The notes beneath the pieces were generated by a model. That model was not told the origin of the DNA. It worked only from the letters and a program-made list of their open reading frames with translations, and did not search any database. Positions 22,756-34,445 of a stretch of DNA of 64,000 nucleotides are shown one piece after another (within the stretch, counting starts at the first letter, position 1; the number at the start of each line of letters is the position of its first letter). The position numbers and the translations under genes are program-made. This DNA is from Ephemerocybe angulata (lineage: Eukaryota > Basidiomycota > Agaricomycetes > Agaricales > Psathyrellaceae). The stretch lies in assembly GCA_013368325.1 (NCBI GenBank), contig JAACJK010000067.1:186001-250000 (forward strand), read 5' to 3'.

Positions 22756-25571
22756 CTCCAATACCTCAGGCTCTCCGATGTCGACGACAGCAGCGTTCGA
22801 GATGACTCGCGGGGCGATGCGACGAGGTGAGTCCCCTTTGTTCTGTCCACCTTACGCTATCTAATAAGGTCTGGGCAGAGAACGTCCCCGCCAGTATACC
22901 GATCTCCTCAGTCACCTCTCTACCTTCTTCCCAGCTCTCCTTCCCCAACCTGCTCCAGGACCTAGGACGCCCGGAGGTCAGAACGCCACCACCCGCCTTT
23001 CACCCTCAGTTGCTTCCTCTTCATTTGCCATCATTTCTTCGTCCTGATTTATTCACCATTGAATTTAAATTATTCATGTTCCTTCAATGACTACACGTCG
23101 CACCCCCCTCGGGCTTCCAGGAGTCAGCGGCCAGCCCACTACATTCCCCCTGCGAATTGCTTGCGAACCAATGTGAAGAGGGCCACCGGCTTTCAGTCGG
23201 CTACTAATTTACTTTGATTCCCGGGAGGGCTGTCATAGAGGAAACTCCGACTCCGACAGGGCTCTCTGCCTTGCGGATGCAAGTGCCTATAAAAGACTGA
23301 ATGAATATGTACTGACGTCTCGCATCGGTAGCAAGTAACAGGACTCCAGCTCGATACAAAATCTCGTTGCTTCAGCCCAGGCCAGGAAGCAAGTAGCCGT
23401 GAGTCTATGAGAGCAGAGAACGACTGTTTTCTCAAAAGCTCGAATTAGAGATTGGTCAAGGAGACTAGCCGTGGGCGCCAATTCAATATTCAATCAACCC
23501 CATCAAGTACTATTCAATCAGCGTAACATGAGAAATGCCTCGGGAGGGGATCCGCTTCCTTCCCAACCTGCCACTCTTCACCCTCTCCTCCCGCTCCCGC
23601 TTCCTTCCCAACCTCCCACTCTTCACCCGAGAGATCCTAACCACCACCTCAACCTTCGAGCTATCGAGGGCCCAGCACCATTCGCCAGTTCTGTCCCCCC
23701 CCCCAACAACGGATTATCGGTCCTTTCTTCCTCCAAGTCACATACGAACCCGGAAAGGCTCACTTCTGGGTGACTTCCCCGCCGTACGTTCGACGTGGCC
23801 GCAGGAGACTGTTTCCTCTGAGCTACCCGACCGACAATGGGAGGCTCAGCAACGTCTAAAACTGTTACAACACTCTGGAAGCACCCCCGTACCGACTGTT
23901 AGGTTGTTTCTGGCTCTGTTTGGAACGTGGTGCGCCGCAATGGCAGAATCTTCTCTCGCCGCCTTTAAGGCGCAGACAATTTGGAATGTAAGGCAGGCGT
24001 CTTCCATGTAGCCTGGGCGATTGCTGATTCAAACCATTACGCAGTACGCGGTACGCCCTTCTACAGCTTTTAAACCAGAGAAGAGCAGCATTGATCAATT
24101 TACTCGCATATATCACAATCGCCGACATCTATTCAGATTATAAGTAGCTGCACCATTGTTGTCAGATAGCTTTCTTCCTTCTGGCATCCACACGCTACTC
24201 ACTTGTTGACTTCTTCCTTCTTTAGGTTGTGGACTACATCCAAACTCTTCCCGACGAAGTAAGCATCTGTCTTCGCAATTTCCCAGCCATCTTCAAGTTC
24301 ACACTTGGTATTAGGTTCGGCACATGTGGACAGCACCGCTCAGCATCCCTAAACTGCTATTCATCGCTGTACGGTATTCAATCTTCTTCAAAGTTTTCTC
24401 CGCTATGGTAGTGCCTGGTAAGAATTCCCTTCGTTTCATGAACCCTTTTAACTTAAGGCTCATTTTCAGGTACTTTCTTCGCGAACAATTTTTCAGTCAA
24501 CGGATGTCTTCGTTGGTTCAGGCTTACAGCTGGTAAGCTACCCAAGGGATTTGCATACTTCTATTCACTGAATAATCTTTAGCAACGTCCCTGTTTATTA
24601 TGATAACCTCTGAAGGTCAGTGGCTTGGGATACGGGTGACAGCCGTTTCTAACCTAGCCACTCGACTTGCCCTTTCACAGCGATATTATTCTACAGGGTG
24701 TATGCCATCTCCGGGAGGGGCAGACGAATATTGGTCGCTCTTGCGGTTCAATTTATAGTGAGTTTCCCTCGTCCGTTACGTTTCCATGACAGGGCCCAGT
24801 CTTACTTGACACGACTAGGTTATCCATGCGGGGGTCGCGTATTTCGTTGGTGCATACATATCCTCAGTCAAATGTCAGTTTTACTCTTACACGCCCTCCC
24901 GTATATCCTGTCTCTGGCATACCCTGACCTAGGCACCCCCAGTCACAAATTCGCAACTACCGGCCGGAACCACCTGCATGATGATAAGCAGCAACGGCCC
25001 TCTTAACTCAGCCGTATTTGCCACCCTCTTGGGCAGTGTCACCATTGCTATGCTTCTCATGGTAGCCTTCCTATTTCGCAAACACTGGGGCTTCGATAGC
25101 AAGCTCTTGACTGCTTTCTACAGCGACGGAATATCGTACTTCGTGTGCCTCGCAGGTGCGTCAGACTACGAGTCCTTGAGGAGTCCAGGCGGCGTGACCA
25201 TAGACTTTAATCTGTCACTGACCAATCTTTTTATGTTACTAGTGCTAATATCTGTCAACGTCGCCGTGAATTGGGTTGCGCAGAAATCGTACAAGTTTAT
25301 CCTCATACTGTGAGTCAATACGTGGCCCGCTCCAAAAGGCGAACCGCAGATCTGATGACAAGCTCATTGCGCTGAAAGATTCGAAATGGACGCCCACGCC
25401 ATCCTTTCCACCCGAATGCTCCTCCACATCCGCAAAGTAGCCGACAAATCATTAGACGATATATTATTCTCCAGAATCATGGCGCGACTCCCAACAAGTA
25501 CTGATATAGCTCCAGGTCCTCAGCTTCCTCATCCAACGAGACGGGTGTCCGACAACCTATCTACTTTACGC
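22755..25571 (+). repeat. Duplicated segment A (copy related to 53941-57660)
   Basis: From 22755 the sequence follows 53941 onward almost base for base to about 22995. It then jumps (an ~860-bp deletion relative to the other copy) to match 55073 onward, and continues to 25571 alongside 55300-57650. The same 23163-25571 part matches 43543-41240 on the opposite strand. The left edge abuts a truncated transporter and the right edge a truncated second gene. Within the leader, A and B share a short tandem duplication (CTTCCTTCCCAACCT units near 23556-23620) that C lacks. Confidence 0.85.
22756..23000 (+). pseudogene. Truncated copy of the 53766-54891 gene
   Basis: Corresponds to exon 2, intron 2 and the beginning of exon 3 of the gene at 53766. 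The exon 2 donor here is AG|GTGAGT, more canonical than GTGTGT in the full copy. Exon 1 and its start codon are absent and most of exon 3 is deleted, so no product is possible. The downstream 3' flank (TTTGCCATCATTTCTTCG onward) is retained. Confidence 0.8.
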
Positions 25572-25574
25572 TGA
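23940..25574 (+). CDS. DUF6533 integral membrane protein, copy A
   Basis: Putative multi-helix membrane protein of a family confined to fungi; role unknown. The exon plan equals copy C: start MAESSLAAFKAQTIWN, a 6-nt exon (TACGCG), a 24-nt exon, then VVDYIQTLPDE, the WTAPLSIPKLL segment, AILFYRVYAISGRGRR, VIHAGVAYFVGAYISS, a long helix-rich exon (FATLLGSVTIAMLL..KHWGFDSKLL) and FEMDAHAILSTRMLLHIR. All splice sites and frames I checked are open. The copy ends early: after NLSTL the duplicated sequence breaks off and CGC TGA gives a stop at 25572-25574, removing the last 22 residues present in copies B and C. It could still be expressed. Promoter and leader are duplicated along with the gene. 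Confidence 0.7.
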
Positions 25575-25832
25575 GGGTCGACCACTCGCAGACGGAGGAA
25601 CTCTATGGCCCATGGTGAGATCTTTGGCTTCTAGACGCAATAGCCTTTCGGCTGATCATTGCTTTACAGGTATGCTACCCTCATTGACGCTGGGACGCAG
25701 GGAGGCGGTCTGGGTTTCGTTGGAACAGATCTATCAATGATGTCTGTTATTGCGAAGCGGAGGGTGAAGTCGTGGCAAAATGGGGCGGTGAGATTGGAGA
25801 AGTGGGGAAACCCCCATGCAGACGGCCATTGA
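25575..25832 (+). pseudogene. 3' terminal exons of an unidentified gene cut by segment A
   Basis: Two exon-like pieces (to 25614, and 25670-25832) join in phase to give VDHSQTEELYGPWYATLID followed by AGTQGGGLGFVGTDLSMMS, then VIAKRRVKSWQNGAV and a stop. The 'GFVGT..S..S..A.RRV..W..G' pattern recalls the C-terminus of basidiomycete O-fucosyltransferase-like proteins, but I am not certain. No upstream part exists: the sequence to the left is segment A. It lies next to another 5'-truncated gene across A. Confidence 0.5.
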
Positions 25833-26205
25833 CGACAGTTTGGCTTTTTTTACTATGTGTTACTTTGGAGCTTAGGCAACTTCCCACATGATATTGCGGT
25901 CTCCGAAATTTCTAATAGACAACAGGACGACCTTACCCTGACCTCGAATTATGACTGTAGATTTAATTGCACGACCATGCGATCCAAATTCAATGCCTTC
26001 CTCACCATTCCTGTCTTTTTCGCTTACGCTTAGTGCATAACTGTGCATAAGTATGCAGCTGCTCCGCGTACAACCTGTCAACACATGATGGCGGTCCGTT
26101 CGGTCTACACATGAAGCCTATAACTCAATCAAAGGGCATAGTCTATAAGCATGAACACACATTCATGCCAATCCCGGCGGCTTCAACATCACTTCCACCA
26201 CTGGC
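25833..26205. other. Intergenic region, promoter of the DUF6533 paralogue D
   Basis: No open frame of interest. Contains a short AT-rich stretch with repeated TGCATAA near 26034-26050. Confidence 0.4.
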
Positions 26206-27917
26206 ATGGACCTTCTGAGCAGGGCCCTCTCCTCCGACCAGGTTAACCACGGAGCTCTGGGTGACTTCGCAGAGCTGTATAGGACGAATTTGACTTGGAA
26301 CGTGAGTCATTGACGCGTGAACATCCTATCTTGTCAGCTCTGATTGGCTAGCCTCTTCATAGTACTCAGTGAGCACCATGGTGCCTTTGACGTGGAACCT
26401 CTCAGGCCTGAACAAGTGTCCGAACCCCAAGAACATATCGAGCATCACTATAGCCGCAAGTGTCCTTTCCTTTCCGAGGGGCTAGAGACTCAATACCCTT
26501 TCTCAGGTCATCGACTTCTTGCATACCTTTCCGGATGAGGTGGGCGCCTATAGATTCGCTGTCATCTCATTTGTTCAACTCATAATACTGCACGCCCTCT
26601 GAAGGTTCAACTGATGTGGCCAACAGCATTCAGCATCCCCAAGTTGCTGTACTTCTTTGTGCGCTATTGGGTTTTCGTCAACGGAATTTTAGCAGCGTTG
26701 ACAACTGGTAAGCGCGAGGCTTCCAACTGCGACTTTCTGGTCACCTAGTGTGATATCTCACAAAGGATCACTGTTCCCAACCGAGAACACCTCTGAGCAA
26801 TGCATCGCCAACATTAAGGCAGCCATTGGTAAGTACTTAGCATCATGGAAGCCTTCCCGAGGTCATCCAAGCTCACTGCCAGAGGTCGTTGAAATCAACC
26901 AGTGACTGCACCGGTTCTTCTCATTGGGGCAGAAGGTCAGTCTCCGGTTTGTATAAGGCCATGTGCTTTATCACAGTAGAACGCTGAAAATACCTGTTTA
27001 GGGATCCTTTTCTATCGAGTGTGGGCCTTCTCCGGGAAAGACAACCGGATGTTGATATATCTCATCGTGCAGTTCATTGTAGGGATCCGCAATCCACAGA
27101 CACTGGAAGGCGTTGGATTAATTGAAACTAATTTCCAGGTTATCCACGTTCTATTGTTCTACTTTGTCGTCCGGTTTATGACTACTGTTAAATGTATGTG
27201 AGCCGTTCACCGCCTTTTCTGTCCTTCTAGCCTGTCTCTCGCTTACTTCCAAGTTCCCTCGCACTGTGGCCATTTCAACCATATACGACAGTCGCAAGAT
27301 GGCAATTACCAAATAACACGACCATATGCATGGTCAGTGAGGGTGCCAACACCTTGCTGGGTGCTAGTTTCGTCGCTCTCCTCTTCAGTGTTACCAGTGC
27401 GATGGCCATAATGGTCCTCGTCGCATACCGCCAACATCGAGGGTTTGATAGTAGATTGCTGACGACCTTCTATCGCGACGGTATCTTCTACTTTGTTTGT
27501 CTGGCCGGTAAGTCGCTGTCTTAGTAGACAGTTCCGGAGTCTGCTGCCATAAGAGCGCTAACCCAATCTCTTTCATGTGCAGGTATGGCATCCCTAAACG
27601 TTGCTGTAAACTGGCTTGCATATGGTGGGTACAAGTACATCTTCGTTCAGTGAGTCCAGTCGGTTATGCATCCGTTATTCTCTTTACTCACAACGCACAT
27701 ACTTCGCACTGCAAGATTTGAAATGGCCGCTCATTGTATCCTGTCCACTCGCATGCTTCTTCACCTCCGCGAAGTGGGGAGTGAATTCGATGCTCCAAGC
27801 TGCACACGGATAATTCATGAGCTGACGTTCTCTTGGGAGGGGCGATCCCAACGTCCTAATGCTCATTATCACCAGACATCACGGAAATCCTTGGCGCGAC
27901 GCTCTGGAGATCAGTAG
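26206..27917 (+). CDS. DUF6533 integral membrane protein, divergent paralogue D
   Basis: Same exon architecture as copies A-C but clearly diverged. Exon 1 (from 26206) encodes MDLLSRALSSDQVNHGALGD..NLTWN. A 6-nt exon TACTCA and a 24-nt exon (26432-26455) give SSITIA, then VIDFLHTFPDE. The intron 26456-26506 starts with GC (GCAAGT, the usual GC-AG consensus). Further exons give MWPTAFSIPKLLYFFVRYW, EGILFYRVWAFSGK, VIHVLLFYFVVRF, a helix-rich exon (GASFVALLFSVTSAMAIMV..RQHRGFDSRLL), AVNWLAYGGYKYIFVQ and FEMAAHCILSTRMLLHLR. The stop is at 27915-27917. It looks intact. Being more diverged than A-C, it probably represents an older duplication of the family at this locus. Confidence 0.75.
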
Positions 27918-28581
27918 CCTTCTCAAGCCCGGTGAAAGGAAATATCTTATATACCCCACTTACTTCCTTGAGTAGTTTCAAGTGACGCAGGGCTGTACAT
28001 ACGGGAGGCGTACTTAATAGAGACTTCGTTCATTCACTAGAGCAGACACTTCTCTCTGAAGATTGAGATCCGCTGGTGTCATTCAGTCACCGTGCACCAG
28101 TGCTTATCTCAAGCTCTTGGGTCCAATTTAGCATCCCTTCTTCGGGCTCCTTCGCCGATGAAGTGTCATTGATTAATACTAACACTGGAGTGACTATCAC
28201 ACGCCCACCTCGGCCTCGGTTGATCGCGGGCGCCTATGTTGGCGCCCATGGCCGTCTTGGGTTAGCACGTTGAACCCTGCATAGACGTGGAACTCACAGA
28301 GTACACGTATATTAGGCTGAGAGCGGTGGACATAGCCCACCAGTACTCTAAAAGAAAAAGTGACCACCTGCAACTAGTTCGGGCAGGGTCTAGGAATTAG
28401 TCGGGGTTGTCTGGGGATAGATGTTCCACAATCTGAATATATGTACAGGAAGTAACAACTGCATGTCAGTACAAGAAAACATGGGGGATGACAAGTCCGA
28501 GAAGGTATAGTAAGTAAAGCTGTCCAATGTAGGAGAATTGAAACGACGGGAGACGAACACGAAGAGAACTGAACGGATGTC
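27918..28581. other. Intergenic region between convergent DUF6533 D and EH-domain genes
   Basis: About 660 bp with no convincing frame or motif. Confidence 0.5.
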
Positions 28582-31245
28582 TCAACGACCAGTGTCAGGA
28601 GGTATAAAATTATCGTCGTAGGCAGGTGGCGGAACTGACATATCCTCGTCATCTCTCCTTGTCGACCCTTGTAGCTGAGTTTTCAATCGCGAGTTTTCAG
28701 AAGTCAACTCTTCAATCTTTCGTTGCATCTCCAGGAGCTTCACTTCGTGCTCTCCCCTTACTTGCAGCATGCCTGCCTGCATATCCCTAATCCTCACTTT
28801 CATACCCTCATTCTCCCTCGTCATGACGACCAACAGCTGTTGCAGATGGTTGTCTTCATGGGTCGACTGTAGTTGTGCCGTGACCTGTTCCAAGTCCCGC
28901 ATCTGCATCCTCAATTCCCTATTCTCCCTCTTCAACGTCTCCACCCTTCCTGTGTCCCGACTCTCAAGGAGAAGCTGTTCCATCCCTCTTTCCATTTCTC
29001 TCGTGCGCTCCTTCAATCCCTGGTTTTCTCTCGTCACGTCCTGCAGGAGCACCCTGAGCTCCCTCGAGCTCCGCTCATCCCCGGGCTCAGACATGGCCTT
29101 GGTCATATCCGTCAAACGCGCTTTCACGCCCTCATTCTCCCTCTCCAACTCCTCTGCCATACTCCGCGCCGCCTCCAACTCTACGCGATGCGTCGCCTCC
29201 GCACTCCTCAAATCCCTGACCTGCCCCCTCAGGTCCCCCACCTCGCGCTTCGCGACCTCTAAGATACCCACAGTCTGCTGCAACTGCGTCTCCGCCTGCT
29301 CGAGTTCTGCCACCCTCCTCGTAAGCCGTCCGATCTCCGCGGAGAGCTCATCAGACAGCGCATTGTCATTCCTCTGCATTTGTGACAGGATGGCAGCCAT
29401 CGAGTTCTCGAGCTCCCCGAGCTTGGCCTTGAGGTCCCCGTTCTCCCTCGTTAGGCGCTCGTTGGCAGTGCGGTACTCATTCTGCGAGCTCAGCTGTTCG
29501 AGAAGGTTGCCCACTTGCCGTCGCAGCGTCTTTGTTTCCGTACGCAGCTCGTCAAGTGGGTCGTCGAGTGGGTGTGTGGGCCCGGCAGTGGGTGGGGATG
29601 GAGATATCGTATCGTTACTGCCGCTACCAGATACAGTACTAGTTCGTCGGCGGCTCAGAGGGTCCCGCCTGATGCTTGGATTCTCCGTGAGGAATTTGAG
29701 CGGGACATGGGCTGTTGAGGAACGGTTCAGAGTGGGAGACAGTGGTGGTCCAGGGGTAACTTCGGATGTGGGGGATTCGATGAAGGAGGACGAGGACATC
29801 GACATGGTTGAGCGGTGCGATATACTGGTATCCTTCGCCATGGGCTGACCATTTAACGTGGGGATAGGGAAAGGCGGGTCTGGTGCCTTGCCCTTAGGGC
29901 TGAGCGGGGGGAGCGACGTTGATGCACGGGGGGAGGTTATTGGAGATGAAATGGGCCGCAAGGCGGGGGGTATCAAAAACTTTGGAAGTTGGTAGGGTAT
30001 GGTGCTGCCTGCTAGTCGGTCTTGCACGAGGTACATGGCCACTGCGAATTCATCGGCGTTAAGATAGTTGTCGTTCCGTATCGCAGCGAGGTCCCTGCAT
30101 GAAAGTTCAAGTAAAGACCCAAGGAGGATGTGGTATTACTCACCAAATATGAGCCAGTTCATCAACAGGTAAGTGGTACCTTCGTAGGAACTTCAGCGCT
30201 TTCTCCTCTGGCACAAGTCCTGTCTGTTCGGTGTCCAAAGCTGCAAACTCTGCGTCGTATTCGTTCTTTTGAGAAGGTGTTACAGCCCATGGTTTCAGTA
30301 GGGGTTTCGGTTTCAGAGGTGGGGGTGGCCTCGGGGGAACTCTTGGGCTCTTGGCGGGGGTCGGCATCGGCGAAAGCGAGCGAGATGTCGAAGGTCCAGG
30401 TTCTTCATTGGGAGAGAGAAATGGTGACCTAGATTCTTCCAGTCGGGGTGGTGGCGTTGGCTCAGGCAGGCCTTCGAACTGCTCGAAAAGATATGCAGGT
30501 ATTGAGGGGGGCACTGTGCTAATGCGGCAGGATTTAAGTGCATCTATGAGATGCAGACCCATCGCGAACTCGGGAAAGGTGAGATGTCCTGTGCGATTTC
30601 TGTCGACCAGATTCCTGTGGACGTTGTATCAGTCGAACCCGTCGTGTACTTACCACCTTGACACGTACCAAATCCCTGACAACTCGCCATACGAGAGGTC
30701 TGACTTCATGTAAATGCTCCGGACAACGTCCCCACCCAATTGTCCGTTTACAGGTCCTGCGTCTTTGAACATGTCGTGAAACCGTTTCACGTCCATGGGG
30801 AGCACATTTGGCAGAGCCTGATAGTGCGGCGAAGACGACGAGGAGGCCAACTCGTTTTCCGGTACCTTCGGGGGTGGCACGATCCCTTGAATTGTAGGCA
30901 AAGGTCCAGCTACATCGCGCATGAGGTCGTCCGCAGTGCAGTCTACAGTGATAGCTACTCACGTTTGTCCATGAGTCCAACTGCGAACTTCTTCCCGCTC
31001 TGCACCCATCCCATAACCCTCAGCGCGATGAGCAGTTCGTCCTTCGCCAGCACACCATTGCTATCGGCGTCCGCAAGGCTCCATATATCTCGCAGCTCAT
31101 ATCGCGAGAGCCCACTGCGGTTGAAGACCTGGACGGCGGCGTCGGCAGTGAGAGAGCCTGCATGGTGGCTGTTGGCATGTTGTAGGATCTGATCTGCGAA
31201 CGCAATTTCTTCCTCCGTCGGCGGGATTGCCATGGACCGTACCAT
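28582..31245 (-). CDS. EH-domain endocytic adaptor (Eps15/Ede1-like), three EH domains and coiled coil
   Basis: Endocytic scaffold expected at plasma-membrane coat sites, binding NPF motifs through its EH domains. Exons 30963-31245, 30669-30909, 30144-30614 and 28582-30094 sum to 2508 nt, 835 residues. EH1 (about residues 10-95) has a canonical calcium loop DADSNGVLAKDEL. EH2 (about 120-200) has DRNRTGHLTFPEFAMGL. EH3 (about 275-345) has LAHIWDLAAIRNDNYLNADEFAVAMYLV. A Pro-rich region follows (PPRPPPPLKPKP lies between EH2 and EH3), then a long Glu/Arg/Leu coiled coil from roughly 470 to 800. The C-terminus carries PPPAYDDN, a PPxY motif that could bind WW domains of Rsp5/Nedd4-type ligases. 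The ATG at 31245 is used; the ATG at 31233 (MAIPPTEEE) matches the paralogue's start better. No ubiquitin-associated domain is seen, unlike yeast Ede1. Confidence 0.85.
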
Positions 31246-32593
31246 GAGTGCCGAATCTTAGTCTACGTTCGAAGGCTTCAACGGGCGTGTGTGAGGCGTC
31301 TTGCGGGCGTGCTGCTGGACTGGAGACTTTATTGAGACGGAAGGGGACGGCAAATCATCACCATTGCGCAGTGATCATCTGCACTGCCGCCGGGCATGAG
31401 GTTATAGGTAGCAATCTCCTCGTTGCTGGGTGCCCGTTTCAAACCTCGATGGCACAAGAAAGGGTATACTGGTCAAAGTTTGGGGGTTGTGATATCCATA
31501 TCTTGGTCTTGGCACGGCCAAAAGGCTTTAACGGACATGGTCATCATCAATTACCATTACAACTCAAGCAAGTCACGGCGAAAGCATTGGAGGTCCGTAG
31601 AGTACCTCGAATCGTTTACAGCTTAAGCAAGGGTAAACCTGCATGAAACTTACCTGTACGCTGCGATAGAGCCAATGCATTGCCACAGAGCGTCTGGGGC
31701 TGCGGAACTGCGCGCTGCAAATGCTACTCATAGTACCTATTAATTTCAAGTTCGCCACCCCGATCAGGGAGCCCAAGAAAGCCTCGGATGACACCGTTTT
31801 GACCGAGGGTGGCAGTGGATAAGGTCCCTACAGGTACTGGTTGGTTGCAAGTCATGTGCAGGCCTGTATTCCGCAGTGAGTCAGTTCCTTCGATTCGAAC
31901 CACTGTCTATGGAATCTACTAGCAGTAAGATCTAAGACTGAATACCCAACACAAACTGTTGCAAGGCGAAACCAGAAGAAGTGGGGGGGGGGAGTCAGGC
32001 CAAGACCGGATAAGCGCCCAGTAAGCGCCCCTTTTCTCTGACACTGACAACACGCCTTTTCCCCTGGGCTTGGCAGCTTGATATTATATGTCTGCCAAGG
32101 AGCTTCTTCCTGTCCAGCATCCCAGAATCTTCAAACGCTGGTCGGCAACCAATTCTAAAACCCGATTGAAAGTAAGCGAGGGGAGAGAGGGGTGAAAGTC
32201 GAGCTGAATGTTGCGTTGAAATTCAATCAGCACGCCGTCGTATTTAACCTGTTTCAAGAGGCTGAGGAGGTTCGAGTGGCAAGGATCGCTTCTTCGCGTC
32301 GTTATCTAGAATTCCGTTGTGGTTCAACAGATTGTGAAAGACCGTGACGATGGCATACGCAAGGGGAAAAGAACTGGTCCTCCCAATAGAAATACATACA
32401 AGACTATCTTACCCAACAACAAGGGTGGCACATTGAGAAGTACACAAGGAAAAGGGTATCAGTACAACGGCGAGCCGAGATGGAAAAGAATAAGTATACT
32501 AGGAATCCCTGAACACGAGAATAGATCCGAAGCGTCGAAGGCACCGTCCCAAAGCCAACGGAGAAATATATAGAAACTAGGGCACTGACTTGC
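31246..32593. other. Intergenic region between tandem EH-domain genes
   Basis: About 1.35 kb containing the promoter of the upstream-oriented EH gene. A G(10) run occurs near 31983. No coding evidence. Confidence 0.5.
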
Positions 32594-34445
32594 TCACACG
32601 AAGACGGCGTCATCGTATGCAGGTGGTGGCGGATCCATATCCCCCAGCTGTATGCCATGGCCCACCCTTGCCAAGCCACTCGCGTGGCCACGGCTCGTGG
32701 TCTGCCCAAGAGCCAGCCTTGCATTCTCCCGCCTCACCTCAACTAGTTGTCTCTGCAGCCCACTCAACTCGACCTCCCCCCTCTCCCTCTCCCTCTGCAT
32801 CAGCCCAATCCTCTCGTTAAGCTCACCTACCTCCCTCTTCAGTTTGTCACTTTCTTCCGATGCGTTCTGCAGCGCCCTCTGCAAGCCCACGTCGGTCTCA
32901 GACCATTGGAGTTCAGCAGCGATGACCTCCAACTCTTGCACGCGGGTGCTTAGCTTCCTGTTGTCCTCGACCAGTGCCTTCTCCCGTTCCGTGAGGGCTG
33001 CGTTCTCGGCCATAAGACGCTGAGCCGCCGACGTCGCAGCCTTCTGCTCGACCTCCCGCTCATCCTCCATCTCAGACGCTCGCTTCTCCAAATCCATAAT
33101 TTCCTTTTCCTTAGCACCAAGGGTATCCTGCATTTCTGCATTCGCCTTCGCCTGCGCTTCCATAGCCTCCTCCTTTGCCTTCACGTCAAGAGTGAGCACT
33201 TCTACCCGCCCTAGCGCGTCATCACGCTCCTTCTCACAGCCTTCAAGCTGCGCGATCCTAACGGTCGCTTCAAGATACTGCGCTTCCAAGCCCTTCAGCT
33301 CGTCGTCATTCGCTCCCAGGACCTGCGCCATCATCGTCTCGTTCTCTGCCAACCGCCGCTGCAGAGCCTCGGCCTTCTGTTCCGCAGCCTCCAAAAGCGC
33401 TTTAAGCTTGGCGACTTCATCCGCTTCGCTTGAGCGCACTTCGGCTGCCGGCGCAAGGACAGGCGGTGCGGTAGGCGGGGGAGTTGGAAGGGCAGGTGGA
33501 CTTGGGCTTGGACTTGCAGGCGCTTCGAATGGATCGAGGTCCAGATCGACCTCTGAAATCGATATGCTGGGAGAAAGCACGGGAGCGGGACTCTGCACCT
33601 GGGCCGGTGGCTCCCTGGGCGGCTCGGGCTCATTGTCCGAGACCACCGAGAGGGGTGGGGAGGAGGGCGTAGGCAGGGGGTCAAGCTTAGGACCTGGAGT
33701 CGAGTCGCTAATGGACCTTGATAGGGATTCGGGGAGCTGTGATTGAGGTGTGTGGGCATCGTCCGATGTCTGGGTTCGACGTCTCGTGGGTTTGGTCCGG
33801 GGTGTGGTCAGAAAGCTGAGGTTATGCAAGGAAGTCGGGGGCGGGCTAATGATCGGGCTGGTCTCCTTAGGTCGCGGCGGTGTTTGCGGTGAACGTATTC
33901 GAGAGCTAGATGCTATATGGGTACTTTTGAGAGATAGGTGTCGCCTGGAAGAAAGAAAGCGTACCAGAAGCACTATCCGTAGACCTCTGCCTCGAGCGAC
34001 TTTCCATTGGGAGGGACGGCATGCGTTGGGGCGCCGGAGCAAGCTCAGTCGGCACAACTGGAGGCCCCAACCTCTTCTCAACATCCGATATCCCTTTCAG
34101 CGTTGGCAACGGTCCAGCTACACCACCACTATTAGCCCGCCTTCCAACTCATGATTACCACCGGGACTCACGCAATTCAATGAGATGCTCTGCCAACGGT
34201 TCCCCCGCCTGCACCCACCCAATCAACCTGAGGGCAACAGCGAGCTCCTTCGACGTCAGCATCCCATTCCTGTCCTTGTCCGCTAGACGCCAAATCTCCT
34301 TCAAATCGTTCCTCTTCAAGTCGCTGCGCTCGAAGACGTCGATTGCGGCCTCCGTCGACACGATCCTGGACATTTCTGAACGAGTAAATGTGAGGATTTC
34401 AGCGATGAGTTCCAGCTCCTCCGGCGTCGCTGCGAAGGTCGCCAT
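32594..34445 (-). CDS. EH-domain protein with one EH domain and coiled coil, tandem paralogue
   Basis: Exons 34172-34445, 33965-34117 and 32594-33912 sum to 1746 nt, 581 residues. The single EH domain is at the N-terminus: TPEELELIAEIL, LKEIWRLADKDRNGMLTSKE, then ALRLIGWVQAGEPL, very close to EH1 of the neighbouring gene (ALRVMGWVQSG). The junction to the next exon (GPLPTLKG against GPLPTIQG) and its intron position are also shared, so the two genes arose by tandem duplication. EH2 and EH3 are missing here. A Ser/Pro-rich middle leads to a coiled coil (about residues 270-545) and a C-terminal PPPPAYDD motif, again PPxY. The first true ATG is 34445; the open frame upstream begins with TTG. Role as an endocytic or scaffold protein is inferred. 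Confidence 0.8.

Noticed and set aside
22755..25571. Segments A-C as copies of a classical transposable element
   Set aside because: No terminal repeats, target duplications or transposase/reverse-transcriptase coding at the edges; boundaries differ between copies and include neighbouring gene pieces, so segmental duplication fits better.
28769..29848. Long open frames opposite the EH-domain genes (up to 359 codons at 28769-29848, also 33192-33746)
   Set aside because: They are shadows of the Glu/Lys/Ser-rich coiled-coil coding sequence on the minus strand; no domains and no splice logic.
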